Assembly (NCBI RefSeq): GCF_016746095.1
Contig: NZ_JAERTY010000011.1
Span: 124,001 to 188,000, forward strand
Direction: 5' to 3'
From: Sphingobacterium faecale
Lineage (GTDB): Bacteria; Bacteroidota; Bacteroidia; Sphingobacteriales; Sphingobacteriaceae
DNA length: 64,000 nucleotides
Made by a program: the position numbers and the translations under genes. Each line of letters begins with the position of its first letter. The stretch's first letter is position 1. Shown here piece by piece: positions 49,567 to 58,740 of the stretch. The notes below the pieces were generated by a model that was given only the letters and a program-made list of their open reading frames with translations, searched no databases and was not told where the DNA came from.

Positions 49567-51402
49567 TTAAGTGATCTGTTTTTGGGTAGACTGTAGAGTG
49601 AACAGATGATGGTATAGTCCAGAACCTTTTGAAAGAAGTTCATCATGGTTGCCAAAATCTGCAACACGGCCTTCGTCAATCACAAGGATATTGTCTGCAT
49701 TTTTTATAGTTGAGAGGCGGTGAGCGATAATGATGGACGTCCGGTTTTTCATGAGTTCTTCCAATGCCTCTTGTACTAACCTTTCTGATTCAGAGTCCAA
49801 TGAGGAGGTCGCCTCGTCCAATATTAAAATAGAAGGATCTTTAAGTAGAGCTCTGGCTATAGCAATGCGTTGGCGTTGTCCTCCAGATAGTTTAACTCCT
49901 CTTTCGCCGACCATAGTGTCGTATCCGTCTGGAAAACCCATGATAAACTCGTGTGCATTCGCACGCTTTGCAGCTTCAATGATGCTTTCTGCATTGGCTT
50001 CTAATCGCCCATAATTGATATTCTCACGTATTGTACCTCCAAATAACAATACATCTTGTGGTACTATAGCAACTTGATTTCGTAGATCGGTTATGGCAAA
50101 ACTAGAGGCTGGCATTTCATCGTAACGGATTTCGCCTGCGGAAGGTTGATAGAACTGTAGGATCAAAGATGCGATAGTCGATTTTCCAGCTCCGCTAGGA
50201 CCTACTATTGCTATTTTTTGTCCGGCATCCGCTGTGAAGCATATGCTATTTAAGATATTGCATTCGGGGCGTGAAGGGTAGGAGAAGCTAACATTATCGA
50301 ATGTTAGTTTGCCCATGATATGTCTTTTGATGTTTTTATCTTCTTCTGATACCTGAATATCTTCCGTTTTTTCGTTAAGAATCTCGATGACACGATCGCT
50401 GGCTCCCAATGCTCTTTGTAAACCTGCATATAATTCAGGGAAACTTCCCATAGAGCCCGCTACAAATGCCGAATATAAGAGATAAGTAGTCAGGTCGCCG
50501 ACGGAGATCTCTCCGACTGACACCAGCGATGCCCCATACCAGATTACGGCAATGATAGCGCCAAATATACAGAAGATAATAAAGGAGGCAAACATGCCGC
50601 GGAAAGTCGCTCCCTTTATGGCAAGACTAACTGCTTTATCTAGTTTTTTGCTATATCGTTGCGCTTCATAGTATTCATTGACAAATGCTTTTACATTGGA
50701 TATACCTAGCAACGTTTCCTGCACGATACTGTTGGAATCTGCAAGTTGGTCTTGGGTTTTCCTAGAAAGATTGCGTATGAATCGGCCAAAGAAAATAGCG
50801 GCAACAACAAGAACAGGGAGGATGCATAGATTCATCAATGCCAATTTAGGCGACACGAAGATTAATAAAAGCACACCTATAACCAAGCTTATGCTTTGAC
50901 GGATGATTTCTGCCAGTGTGGTAGTTAATGTATCCTGAATCTGAGATAAGTCGGCAGAGAGTCTACTGTTTAATTCTCCAACCCTGCGGTTGGCAAAAAA
51001 ATCAATAGGAAGTGTAATTAGTTTTAAATAGGAATCTCTGCGGATGCTGGCCAATGCTTTTTCGGCAATCTCTACAAAGAGACGGATGCGAAAAAAAGAC
51101 ATAATCGACTGAAAAAACAAAATAAACAAAGACAGTCCTCCGATATACAATACACTAGGCTCTAGCCAAGTATACTGCTGTATCCCTTGAGCGGCGTCAA
51201 TCATCGCGCCTAACAGTGCGGGGAAAGTCAACATAGTTAAGCTGGATAGGATGAGGAAAATCATTCCTATGACGAACTTACCCTTGTAAGGCTTCAAATA
51301 AGACAAAATCTGTGCTGCCTTTTTTAGTAGTTCTTTGTTTAATTTGGGCTTAGGTAAATCATCGGAATGTGAGTCGCCACTGTTCAGTCTTGGTCTAGCC
51401 AT
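49567..51402 (-). CDS. ABC exporter, fused permease-ATPase (MsbA-like)
   Basis: A 611-residue half-transporter that should work as a homodimer. The N-terminal membrane domain (about 40-330) has six helices; the C-terminal ATPase (about 360-600) has Walker A IVGPSGAGKSTIASLIL, signature LSGGQRQRIAIARALL, Walker B ILILDEATSSLDSESE and the switch IIIAHRLSTI. It is the lipid A/multidrug exporter type; the substrate cannot be inferred. The sequence FFANRRVGELNSRLSADLSQ is the usual coupling region. Its own promoter (51439-51472) sits inside the end of the upstream coiled-coil gene. Confidence 0.92.
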   Translation of the reverse strand: MARPRLNSGDSHSDDLPKPKLNKELLKKAAQILSYLKPYKGKFVIGMIFLILSSLTMLTFPALLGAMIDAAQGIQQYTWLEPSVLYIGGLSLFILFFQSIMSFFRIRLFVEIAEKALASIRRDSYLKLITLPIDFFANRRVGELNSRLSADLSQIQDTLTTTLAEIIRQSISLVIGVLLLIFVSPKLALMNLCILPVLVVAAIFFGRFIRNLSRKTQDQLADSNSIVQETLLGISNVKAFVNEYYEAQRYSKKLDKAVSLAIKGATFRGMFASFIIFCIFGAIIAVIWYGASLVSVGEISVGDLTTYLLYSAFVAGSMGSFPELYAGLQRALGASDRVIEILNEKTEDIQVSEEDKNIKRHIMGKLTFDNVSFSYPSRPECNILNSICFTADAGQKIAIVGPSGAGKSTIASLILQFYQPSAGEIRYDEMPASSFAITDLRNQVAIVPQDVLLFGGTIRENINYGRLEANAESIIEAAKRANAHEFIMGFPDGYDTMVGERGVKLSGGQRQRIAIARALLKDPSILILDEATSSLDSESERLVQEALEELMKNRTSIIIAHRLSTIKNADNILVIDEGRVADFGNHDELLSKGSGLYHHLFTLQSTQKQIT

Positions 51403-51438
51403 TATTTTATAATCTTAAAGCTTTTTTGTTCCAACGGA

Positions 51439-51472
51439 CAAATGTAATGATATAAAGTAGTCGCCTTATCAA
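51439..51472 (-). promoter_or_regulatory. Promoter of the ABC exporter gene
   Basis: Minus strand: TTG (51472-51470), a 23-base spacer, then TACATTTG (51446-51439), an exact -7 match. The -33 part overlaps the last codons of the upstream gene. Confidence 0.5.
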
Positions 51473-52017
51473 ACTTTCGTCAAATTTTGTGGTCTACGAC
51501 GTTTGTATAATAAAAATAAAATAATATTCAGAATAATAATTACAGATATGATATAGTAATATTTATTGTCTTGATGCTTTTCTTCTCCTAGTATTTGAAT
51601 AGTATTCTTCAGATGTTCGTTTTCAGCCTGTAGTTTGGATATGGTCTTCATGTATGCGGTTATCTGTTGGTCATATTCCTTGGCCAAGGATTCGAAGCGA
51701 TCTGCTTCACTGTCTTTTATATTCAGTAATTTGCGTGTCTCGAGAAAGATAGCGTTGTCGTTGATTACTACAGATTTCAAGATGTCAATCGATTTTTGCA
51801 TGTCACCTTTAGTCTTGAATAGTCCAAAAATACCCGTTTTCTGTTCGAGTGAGTTTGTATAATCACCAAATTTCTTACTGCGTTGGTCTAATAATGTATT
51901 GACGCGTTGACGTTGGGTTTCAAAAGAGAGGGAGTCTTGATTCTGCTGAGCGACAGTTGCTATAGGTAGCCAGCTACACAGCGATATGTAGATAAACCAT
52001 GGGTGTTTCTTTATCAT
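51469..52017 (-). CDS. Secreted or membrane-anchored coiled-coil protein, function unknown
   Basis: A 182-residue protein not assigned to a named family. It has a signal peptide (ending PIATVAQQN), a charged helical middle with coiled-coil character (about 80-145, including YDQQITAYMKTISKLQAENEH) and a C-terminal membrane helix (about 152-171, YYIISVIIILNIILFLLY) followed by a basic tail. This layout resembles tail-anchored periplasmic proteins. It lies 12 bases downstream of the SAM-hydrolase-type gene and 66 upstream of the ABC exporter, so it may be co-transcribed with either. Confidence 0.7.
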   Translation of the reverse strand: MIKKHPWFIYISLCSWLPIATVAQQNQDSLSFETQRQRVNTLLDQRSKKFGDYTNSLEQKTGIFGLFKTKGDMQKSIDILKSVVINDNAIFLETRKLLNIKDSEADRFESLAKEYDQQITAYMKTISKLQAENEHLKNTIQILGEEKHQDNKYYYIISVIIILNIILFLLYKRRRPQNLTKV

Positions 52018-52029
52018 GTGTTTTACTTA

Positions 52030-52812
52030 TTAGTCCAAAAACTCTACCATTATGGTCTCGTCGGGATATAGACCCAATAAATTGCTGGCATGTCCTTTAT
52101 TGATTGCTATCTCTAGATAGTCAGAAATTCCAAACAGGCATAACTTTTCGCCTTCAGACACTTCGTTGTAGTGCCAGCTCATCTTGTTTATAGTTTCGTT
52201 ACGTTTAAAATGAAGAATGAAGTTACGCCCTTTTTGAACCTGGTTGAACAGATCCTTGCTAATGTTAGAAATGACGTTGCCAAAAGAATCTATATAAGAC
52301 ACATGTCCTTTAATGAAGCTGTTCTCTATTATAGGTAGTAGTGTTACTTTTTGTAACGGGGTGTCGATAGCCGAACCAAGATCTTCAATCGGATTTCCTT
52401 CCGCGATATGGCAGGTGGCTTTCACCAAGATATCCGCTAATGGGAAGTGTAAAAATCGAAGGTCTTGCATCATCTCGATCTCAAAAAGCTGTTCGGCGTG
52501 TTTTTCACCGAGAATAATGCTAAATATGCCATTGTCGGCCCCGACAAAATAATGTCCATCAAACTTCATCGCTATGTAGCGACAACCTTCTTGAAACACA
52601 GTGTCAATACCAATGAGGTGTACCGTCCCTTTTGGAAAGTAATGGTATGCATTCTGAAGGATAAATGCGGCGTGCTGTATGTTGAAAGAGGGAATCTCAT
52701 GTGTGATATCTATTAAACGCACATTGGGCAACAGTGATACAATGCTCCCTTTTAATGCCGCCTGATAAAAATCGCGGTAACCTAAATCCGTTGTTAAAGT
52801 TATTACTCCCAT
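52030..52812 (-). CDS. SAM hydroxide adenosyltransferase (DUF62 family)
   Basis: A 260-residue enzyme of the fluorinase/chlorinase superfamily. The common, non-halogenating members hydrolyse S-adenosylmethionine to adenosine and methionine. Landmarks are ITLTTDLGYRDFYQAALKG, VRLIDITHEIPSFNIQHAAF, VHLIGIDTVF, FVGADNGIFSI and the C-terminal domain with HVSYIDSFGNVISNIS. Its length and motifs fit the hydroxide-type enzyme rather than fluorinase, which carries a characteristic inserted loop. I chose the ATG at 52812; a GTG lies two codons earlier. It is divergent from phoH. Confidence 0.9.
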   Translation of the reverse strand: MGVITLTTDLGYRDFYQAALKGSIVSLLPNVRLIDITHEIPSFNIQHAAFILQNAYHYFPKGTVHLIGIDTVFQEGCRYIAMKFDGHYFVGADNGIFSIILGEKHAEQLFEIEMMQDLRFLHFPLADILVKATCHIAEGNPIEDLGSAIDTPLQKVTLLPIIENSFIKGHVSYIDSFGNVISNISKDLFNQVQKGRNFILHFKRNETINKMSWHYNEVSEGEKLCLFGISDYLEIAINKGHASNLLGLYPDETIMVEFLD

Positions 52813-52875
52813 ATTCACAGCCCGTTGTCCTAAAAACGCGGCCTAAAACTAATGTTTTTTAAAAAAAAGTAAAGA

Positions 52876-52883
52876 CAAAGTTA
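52876..52883 (-). promoter_or_regulatory. Candidate -7 element of the SAM adenosyltransferase gene
   Basis: Minus-strand TAACTTTG matches TAnnTTTG, 63 bases before the ATG. No TTG was found at -33. Confidence 0.4.
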
Positions 52884-53196
52884 GTAAAACTAGTGCTCAT
52901 AAAGGCCTTTCGCATTTAAAATAATGAATATTTTTCACAATCGATAGATGTAAAAATATTAGTTTGTATTTTTGATTATAATTTGCTTAGATAAGAATGT
53001 TTTTACATTATACAAATTGAAAATCTTATCTATATTTATCTGCTGAAATGTCCATGTCGGATGAATTACACCCCCTTTGGCTGAGATGAGGGGGGATGCT
53101 ATTGAGAATAAAAGAGACACGAATGAAACTCAATGTGATAAATTTTAAAAGCAAGTCATAGTACACGTGACATTTTAAACTAAAAACCATAATAAT
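52884..53196. other. Intergenic region between the divergent SAM-enzyme and phoH genes, with two adjacent hairpins
   Basis: There is no ORF. Near the phoH side are a GC-rich hairpin (CCCCCT 53071-53076 / AGGGGG 53089-53094) and immediately after it a second stem (ATTGAG 53101-53106 / CTCAAT 53129-53134). Both lie in the probable phoH leader and neither is followed by a T-run, so they look like mRNA structure rather than a terminator. CTGAGATG in the first loop recalls a TPP-riboswitch word, but the rest of that riboswitch is absent. Confidence 0.45.
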
Positions 53197-54183
53197 TTGA
53201 GCGAATTAATCATCAATCTGGAGAATGTTAATCTGGTCTCTCTGTGGGGAGCTCAAAATGAAAATTTTGAATCTATTAAAAATAGATTTCCGAAGCTACG
53301 TTTGGTTGCGAGGGGAACCGAACTGAAAGTACTAGGGGAAGAAACAGAACAACGTTCGTTTGAGTCTGTATTTTCAGCGATTATGGAACATGTAATCAAG
53401 TATAATGCGTTGGGAGCGTTGGAACTGGAAGAGTTGTTGGGTATTCCTCCGAATGAAAAAAGTTTGATTGATAAGGAAAAACAAGGGGAAGGACAACAGG
53501 CTGCGCTGAAGGGGGAGCCCATTGTATATGGGCCCAATGGGTTGATTGTTCGTGCCCGTACACCCAATCAGCGCAAGATGGTAGACAGTATCAATAGGAA
53601 TGACATTCTATTTGCGGTAGGGCCGGCCGGTACCGGAAAAACTTACACTGCCGTCGCGCTGGCGGTTAGAGCATTGCGTAATAAGGAGATTAAGCGTATC
53701 ATTCTAACCAGACCTGCAGTAGAAGCAGGAGAGAATCTAGGGTTTTTACCTGGAGACTTAAAAGAAAAAGTAGATCCTTACTTAAGGCCTCTGTATGATG
53801 CATTGGACGATATGATTCCTGCCGAAAAATTAAAAGGTTATTTAGAGAACCGTACTATTGAGGTTGCGCCTTTAGCTTTTATGCGGGGTCGTACGTTGGA
53901 CAATTGTTTCGTGATTTTGGATGAAGCACAAAATGCAACAGACATGCAGCTTAAGATGTTTTTAACCCGCATGGGGCCAACGGCTAAATTTATTGTAACA
54001 GGAGACTTGACTCAGATTGACCTTCCTAAAAAGTCACAGTCCGGGCTAGCGACAGCTGTTAAAATACTAGACAATATCAGCGGGATTGATATCGTATACC
54101 TTACTGGAAGCGATGTGGTCAGACACAAACTAGTGAGACGTATATTGGAAGCTTATGGAGACTTGAATACTAATAATAATTAA
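53197..54183 (+). CDS. PhoH-family ATPase (PhoH-like/YbeZ type)
   Basis: A 328-residue cytoplasmic ATPase of the PhoH/YbeZ family, linked in Proteobacteria to ribosome maturation with YbeY. An N-terminal RNA-binding-like region (about 1-80) is followed by the ATPase: Walker A AVGPAGTGKTYTAVALAV, the strand TRPAVEAGENLGFLPGDLKE, Walker B FVILDEAQNAT and GDLTQIDLPKKSQSGL. The start is a TTG (53197), giving MSELIINLENVNL, the usual N-terminus of Bacteroidota homologs; no ATG is available there. It leads the phoH-purC-STAS-rnz-his gene string. Confidence 0.92.
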   Translation: MSELIINLENVNLVSLWGAQNENFESIKNRFPKLRLVARGTELKVLGEETEQRSFESVFSAIMEHVIKYNALGALELEELLGIPPNEKSLIDKEKQGEGQQAALKGEPIVYGPNGLIVRARTPNQRKMVDSINRNDILFAVGPAGTGKTYTAVALAVRALRNKEIKRIILTRPAVEAGENLGFLPGDLKEKVDPYLRPLYDALDDMIPAEKLKGYLENRTIEVAPLAFMRGRTLDNCFVILDEAQNATDMQLKMFLTRMGPTAKFIVTGDLTQIDLPKKSQSGLATAVKILDNISGIDIVYLTGSDVVRHKLVRRILEAYGDLNTNNN

Positions 54184-54213
54184 CACAAAATATATACCAG
54201 GGCGATTACTACG

Positions 54214-55158
54214 ATGAGTGCAATAAACGAAACCCATTTTAATTTTAATAAACAGACAGCTTTTTACAGGGGTAAAGTGCGGGATGTATATACCATTGAT
54301 AATAAATATTTAGTAATGGTAGCGTCTGATCGTATTTCTGCATTTGATGTAGTGCTTCCTCGAGCTATTCCTTTTAAAGGGCAGGTTTTGAATCAAATTG
54401 CTGCCAAATTTTTGAAGGCAACGGCTGATATCGTGCCCAATTGGGTAATTGCAGTTCCAGATCCGTCGGTGACGATTGGGTATGCCTGCGAACCTTTTAA
54501 AGTAGAGATGGTCGTACGTGGTTATCTTTCTGGACATGCTTGGCGGACTTATCGTGATGGTGGGCGGGAACTCTGCGGAGTGACGCTACCTGAAGGATTA
54601 AAGGAAAATGATAAATTGCCTAAGCCTATCATTACGCCGACTACAAAGGCTGCCGTGGGACATGATATGGATATTTCTAAAGTGGAAATCTTGAAGCAGG
54701 GGATCGTAAGTACGGAAGACTATGAACAGTTGGAAAAATATGCACATAAGTTATATCAAAGAGGTGTAGATATTGCGCTTGAAAGAGGACTTATATTAGC
54801 AGATACAAAGTATGAGTTCGGAAAGAAAGACGGGAAGATCTATCTCATAGACGAGATTCACACACCCGATTCTTCCCGTTATTTTTATGCAGAGGGGTAT
54901 GAAGCGCGGCAGACTGCTGCTGAGCCACAAAAGCAACTTTCCAAAGAGTTTGTGCGGCAATGGTTGATAGAAAACGGATTCCAGGGTAGAGAAGGTCAGC
55001 AGGTACCCACAATGACTGATGAGATTGTGGCTGCAATATCTGCACGATATATCGAACTTTATGAGTATATTACCGGACAACGCTTTGAAGAGGCCGCTGA
55101 AGAAAATGTTTTGACACGTGTTGAGCGCAACGTTGGCGCTGCGTTGGAAAAGTTATAA
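54214..55158 (+). CDS. purC: Phosphoribosylaminoimidazole-succinocarboxamide synthase (SAICAR synthetase)
   Basis: Joins CAIR and aspartate in purine synthesis. The 314 residues match the longer SAICAR synthetase form and have FYRGKVRDVYTIDNKYLVMV, ASDRISAFDVVLPRAIPFKG, VVRGYLSGHAWRTY, ITPTTKAAVGHDM, DTKYEFGKKDGKIYLIDEIH and TPDSSRYF. It starts 30 bases after phoH and is followed after 12 bases by a STAS-domain gene. No other purine gene is adjacent. Confidence 0.97.
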   Translation: MSAINETHFNFNKQTAFYRGKVRDVYTIDNKYLVMVASDRISAFDVVLPRAIPFKGQVLNQIAAKFLKATADIVPNWVIAVPDPSVTIGYACEPFKVEMVVRGYLSGHAWRTYRDGGRELCGVTLPEGLKENDKLPKPIITPTTKAAVGHDMDISKVEILKQGIVSTEDYEQLEKYAHKLYQRGVDIALERGLILADTKYEFGKKDGKIYLIDEIHTPDSSRYFYAEGYEARQTAAEPQKQLSKEFVRQWLIENGFQGREGQQVPTMTDEIVAAISARYIELYEYITGQRFEEAAEENVLTRVERNVGAALEKL

Positions 55159-55170
55159 AGAGAATAAAAT

Positions 55171-55545
55171 ATGCGTTACACTATTGATAAGCACGAGCGA
55201 TACGTTGTTATCGAGCCACTTATTTCTAATTTAGATGCTGCTGCGGCAGCATTTCTGAAGGGCGAATTTATGCTTCGTAATACATCTGGACAACGTAATA
55301 TTGTACTGGATTTGTCGCAGGTTCAGGATATCTGCGAAGAAGGCGTGCGTATGGGGTTGTTGGCCGATAGATTGTGCCAAGGAGCAGAAGGATTGTTTAT
55401 TATCACTGGGTTGACGCCTTCTGTAAAACATATATTGAAAGTCGCCCACCTGGATGGATTTTTTACGATTGTTAAAAACCTTACTGAAGCGGAGGATCTT
55501 ATATTTGGTAATGAGATTCAGCGCGATTTAATAGGGGGTAAATAG
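55171..55545 (+). CDS. STAS-domain protein without the usual phosphorylated serine
   Basis: A 124-residue single STAS domain of the anti-sigma-factor-antagonist type. The domain pattern is visible: MRYTIDKHERYVVIEPLISN, then NIVLDLSQVQDICEEGVRMG and GLFIITGLTPSVKHILKVAHLDG. At the position where SpoIIAA-like proteins carry the phosphorylated serine (DSSG), this protein has EEG (ICEEGVRMG), so it is probably not controlled by that phosphorylation and may act as a constitutive binding module. It is packed between purC (12-base gap) and rnz (3-base gap). Its partner is not known. Confidence 0.82.
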   Translation: MRYTIDKHERYVVIEPLISNLDAAAAAFLKGEFMLRNTSGQRNIVLDLSQVQDICEEGVRMGLLADRLCQGAEGLFIITGLTPSVKHILKVAHLDGFFTIVKNLTEAEDLIFGNEIQRDLIGGK

Positions 55546-55548
55546 CAA

Positions 55549-56460
55549 ATGCGGTTTGAAATCCTGGTTCTAGGAAATAGCTCTGCTACTCCCATCTACG
55601 AACGCCATCCTACAGCACAGGTTCTGAATTTTAATGAGCAGTTATTTCTTATTGATTGTGGAGAGGGGACGCAGATGCAACTGCATCGCTATGGTATTAA
55701 GAGCAATAAAATATCCCGTATATTTATTAGCCATCTCCATGGCGATCATTATTTAGGGCTAGTAGGGCTATTGTCTTCCATGAATCTCAACGGACGTAAG
55801 TCCGAATTGCATTTGCACGGACCTGCGCCGCTTATAGATATCCTAAACTTACAATTCAGACATTCTGATACTACTTTGCGCTACAATTTACATTTTCATC
55901 CAACGAATCCGGATAGTGCTGAGATAATTATGAAGTCACAGATGTTGACGGTACGGTCGTTTCCATTGTTACATCGCGTGCCTACTACCGGTTTTCGATT
56001 TGATGAAGGAGCTCGGGCAGCGTCTTTAATCTCAGAAAAGATAGAAGGAATGAATATTCCGACTGTTTTCTTTCAACAGTTAAAAAAAGGTATAGACTGT
56101 ACCGATTCAGATGGTACTGTATATCGGGCGACAGAGTTGACCAAGCCTGCGCCACCGTCTCGAAGCTATGCTTATTGTTCGGATACACGTGCTTTTGCGG
56201 GCTATATGGATGCTATACATGAAGTAGATCTTTTGTATCATGAAACCACTTTTGAGCATAGCCTTTTAGACAGAGCAGTGGAGACCCTTCATAGTACCTG
56301 CTTGGAGGCTGCTCAGGTCGCTGTACAAGCAAGAGTAAAGCAGCTCCTAATGGGGCATTATTCAGCCCGTTATAAAGATTTGACCCCTCTTTTGGAAGAG
56401 GCAAAAGCCGTATTTGATGAAAGTGTCCTTTCTTTTGAGGGTAATTGGTATAAAGTTTAG
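55549..56460 (+). CDS. rnz: Ribonuclease Z
   Basis: Zinc-dependent endonuclease that trims tRNA 3' ends, needed where CCA is not encoded, as in the tRNA-Gln here. The 303 residues form a metallo-beta-lactamase fold with the key motif SHLHGDHYLGLVGLL, N-terminal LVLGNSSATPIYERHPTAQ, later metal ligands in LLHRVPTTGFRF and YCSDTRAF, and the C-terminal GHYSARYKD. Its start lies 3 bases after the STAS gene stop, so it is probably in the same transcript. hisC follows after 54 bases. Confidence 0.95.
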   Translation: MRFEILVLGNSSATPIYERHPTAQVLNFNEQLFLIDCGEGTQMQLHRYGIKSNKISRIFISHLHGDHYLGLVGLLSSMNLNGRKSELHLHGPAPLIDILNLQFRHSDTTLRYNLHFHPTNPDSAEIIMKSQMLTVRSFPLLHRVPTTGFRFDEGARAASLISEKIEGMNIPTVFFQQLKKGIDCTDSDGTVYRATELTKPAPPSRSYAYCSDTRAFAGYMDAIHEVDLLYHETTFEHSLLDRAVETLHSTCLEAAQVAVQARVKQLLMGHYSARYKDLTPLLEEAKAVFDESVLSFEGNWYKV

Positions 56461-56514
56461 TGATTCTCTAAATTTTTAACCATCTTTACACCTCAATTTT
56501 AATGGACAAAAAAT

Positions 56515-57567
56515 ATGTCTTTCAACTTAGATAACCTACTAAGGGACAATATCAAAAAACTAGTCCCTTATTCCTCTGCAAGAGATGAATTTAAAGGAGA
56601 AGCATCTGTATTACTAGATGCTAATGAAAATGCTTTTGGTTCACCATTGGATCATCATTACAACCGTTATCCAGATCCTTTGCAGCATCAAGTGAAAGAA
56701 AAGCTGGCTAAAATTAAAGGTGTGCCAGCAGACCATATTTTTTTAGGCAACGGAAGTGACGAAGCGATCGATATCTTATACAGGGCTTTTTGTAAGCCTG
56801 GCGTTGACAATGTGATTTTAGTACCTCCTACTTATGGTATGTATGAAGTGTCTGCCAATATCAATGATATACAGATACGTAAAGTCAATCTTACTGCCGA
56901 TTACCAATTGGATTTGGACGGTATTGCTGAGGCATTGGATATGCATACCAAGATGATCTTTATCTGTTCGCCCAATAATCCGACCGGTAACAGCATAAAC
57001 CGCAAAGATATCGAGACGATTCTGACACATTTCAAAGGATTAGTTGTTATTGATGAGGCTTATATCAATTTCTCGAAGCAGCGCTCCTTTACGCAGGAAT
57101 TGACTGAGTATCCCAATTTGGTTATTCTTCAAACGCTATCCAAAGCGTGGGGCCTAGCGGCGTTGCGTTTAGGAATGGCCTTTGCTAACAAAGCGATTAT
57201 TCAGGTATTCAATAAGATAAAACCTCCTTATAACATTAATCAAGCGACTCAAGATTTGGTGTTGAAAGCGCTAGAGAATGTGGATATAGTAAATAGTTGG
57301 ATTCAACAGACTGTTGCAGAAAGGGAGCTGTTGATAGAAGAGCTTTCCGCTATAAAGCAGATTGCTCATATTACCCCATCCGACGCCAATTTTATCCTGA
57401 CTAAATTAGAAGAACCACGAGAATTGTATAATTTCCTAGTCAATCAGGGAATCATCGTACGGGATCGCTCCAAGGTGGAATTATGTGAGGGCTGTCTACG
57501 TATTACCGTAGGTACTACCGAAGATAATAGAAAATTGATCGAGGCCATTAAACAATTTTACAGCTAA
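56515..57567 (+). CDS. hisC: Histidinol-phosphate aminotransferase
   Basis: PLP enzyme converting imidazole-acetol phosphate to L-histidinol phosphate. The 350 residues have the usual landmarks: LLDANENAFGSP, FLGNGSDEAIDILYRAF, FICSPNNPTGNSI, VVIDEAYINFS and the PLP lysine in LQTLSKAWGLAALRLGMAF. It is the first gene of the his block, which continues hisB-hisH-hisA-hisF-hisIE. hisG and hisD, usually just upstream in Bacteroidota, are absent; instead rnz lies upstream. Confidence 0.96.
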   Translation: MSFNLDNLLRDNIKKLVPYSSARDEFKGEASVLLDANENAFGSPLDHHYNRYPDPLQHQVKEKLAKIKGVPADHIFLGNGSDEAIDILYRAFCKPGVDNVILVPPTYGMYEVSANINDIQIRKVNLTADYQLDLDGIAEALDMHTKMIFICSPNNPTGNSINRKDIETILTHFKGLVVIDEAYINFSKQRSFTQELTEYPNLVILQTLSKAWGLAALRLGMAFANKAIIQVFNKIKPPYNINQATQDLVLKALENVDIVNSWIQQTVAERELLIEELSAIKQIAHITPSDANFILTKLEEPRELYNFLVNQGIIVRDRSKVELCEGCLRITVGTTEDNRKLIEAIKQFYS

Positions 57568-57574
57568 ATTAATT

Positions 57575-58714
57575 ATGAGAGATAATATAAAGAGAGTTTT
57601 GTTTATTGATAGGGATGGAACACTTATTCTTGAACCCGAAGATGAACAGATTGATTCCTTTGCAAAGTTGAAATTTTATCCGGGCGCTTTGCAATATCTT
57701 CCACGTATTGCTCAGGAATTGGATTTTGAGCTGATCTTAGTATCCAATCAAGATGGTCTAGGTACCGTTTCGCATCCCGAAGAGAATTTTTGGCCGGTAC
57801 ATAATTTTGTTGTGGATACTTTTAGGACCGAAGGTGTCATTTTTGCAAAAGAACATATCGATAAAACTTTCCCTCATGAAAATGCGCCAACCCGTAAGCC
57901 AGGTGTAGGTATGCTATCTGAATATTTTGACGAAGCGAAGTATAACCTTGCTGAATCTTTCGTCATCGGTGATCGCGTCAACGATGTAAGGCTGGCTCAG
58001 AATCTAGGGGCGAAAGCGATTTGGTTACGTAATAACGATGAACTAGGTAAAGCCGAGCAGGTTGAAATAGCAAATGATTGTATAGCGCTGGAAACTTCGG
58101 ACTGGAAAGCTGTATATGAGTTTTTGAAGCTGAGCACTCGGATCGGGGAGCATCACAGAAAGACGAATGAAACCGATATTTATATCAAAGTCAATCTGGA
58201 TGGTTCAGGAAAAGCCGATATCGATACGGGGTTACCATTTTTCGATCATATGCTGGATCAGATTGCAAGACATGGTGCTATTGATCTGACAGTACACGCT
58301 AAGGGAGATCTGCATATTGACGAGCATCATACGATCGAAGATACTGGTATAGCATTGGGTGAGGTGTTTTTGAAAGTTCTAGGGGATAAACGTGGTATTG
58401 AACGCTATGCGTATACGTTACCTATGGACGATTGCTTGGCACAGGTGGCTCTGGATTTTGGTGGCCGCAACTGGATTGTATGGGATGCCGAGTTTAAAAG
58501 AGAGAAAATCGGAGATATGCCTACAGAAATGTTCTTTCATTTCTTCAAATCATTTTCGGATGCTGCCAAAGCTAACTTAAATATCAAGGCAGAAGGCGAT
58601 AATGAACATCATAAAATAGAAGCTATTTTTAAAGCCTTTGCGAAGGCTATTAAAAAGGCTGTACGCAGGGATGCAGAAAACATGCAGTTGCCAAGCACAA
58701 AAGGGGTCTTATAG
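57575..58714 (+). CDS. hisB: Bifunctional histidinol-phosphatase/imidazoleglycerol-phosphate dehydratase
   Basis: A two-domain enzyme for the dehydratase and the phosphatase steps of histidine synthesis. The N-terminal HAD phosphatase (about 1-165) has FIDRDGTLILEPEDEQI and SFVIGDRVNDVRLAQNLG. The C-terminal dehydratase (about 190-379) has FFDHMLDQIARHG and the metal-binding repeats DEHHTIEDTG and NEHHKIEAIFKAFAKA. The 379-residue fusion is the Escherichia coli-like form. It starts 7 bases after hisC. Confidence 0.96.
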   Translation: MRDNIKRVLFIDRDGTLILEPEDEQIDSFAKLKFYPGALQYLPRIAQELDFELILVSNQDGLGTVSHPEENFWPVHNFVVDTFRTEGVIFAKEHIDKTFPHENAPTRKPGVGMLSEYFDEAKYNLAESFVIGDRVNDVRLAQNLGAKAIWLRNNDELGKAEQVEIANDCIALETSDWKAVYEFLKLSTRIGEHHRKTNETDIYIKVNLDGSGKADIDTGLPFFDHMLDQIARHGAIDLTVHAKGDLHIDEHHTIEDTGIALGEVFLKVLGDKRGIERYAYTLPMDDCLAQVALDFGGRNWIVWDAEFKREKIGDMPTEMFFHFFKSFSDAAKANLNIKAEGDNEHHKIEAIFKAFAKAIKKAVRRDAENMQLPSTKGVL

Positions 58715-58740
58715 TGATGAGAATTGAGTAATCGATAAAA

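Noticed and set aside
53071..53094. TPP-riboswitch-like word CTGAGATG in the phoH leader
   Set aside because: The other conserved TPP elements are missing and phoH has no link to thiamine; the hairpin is kept only as generic leader structure.
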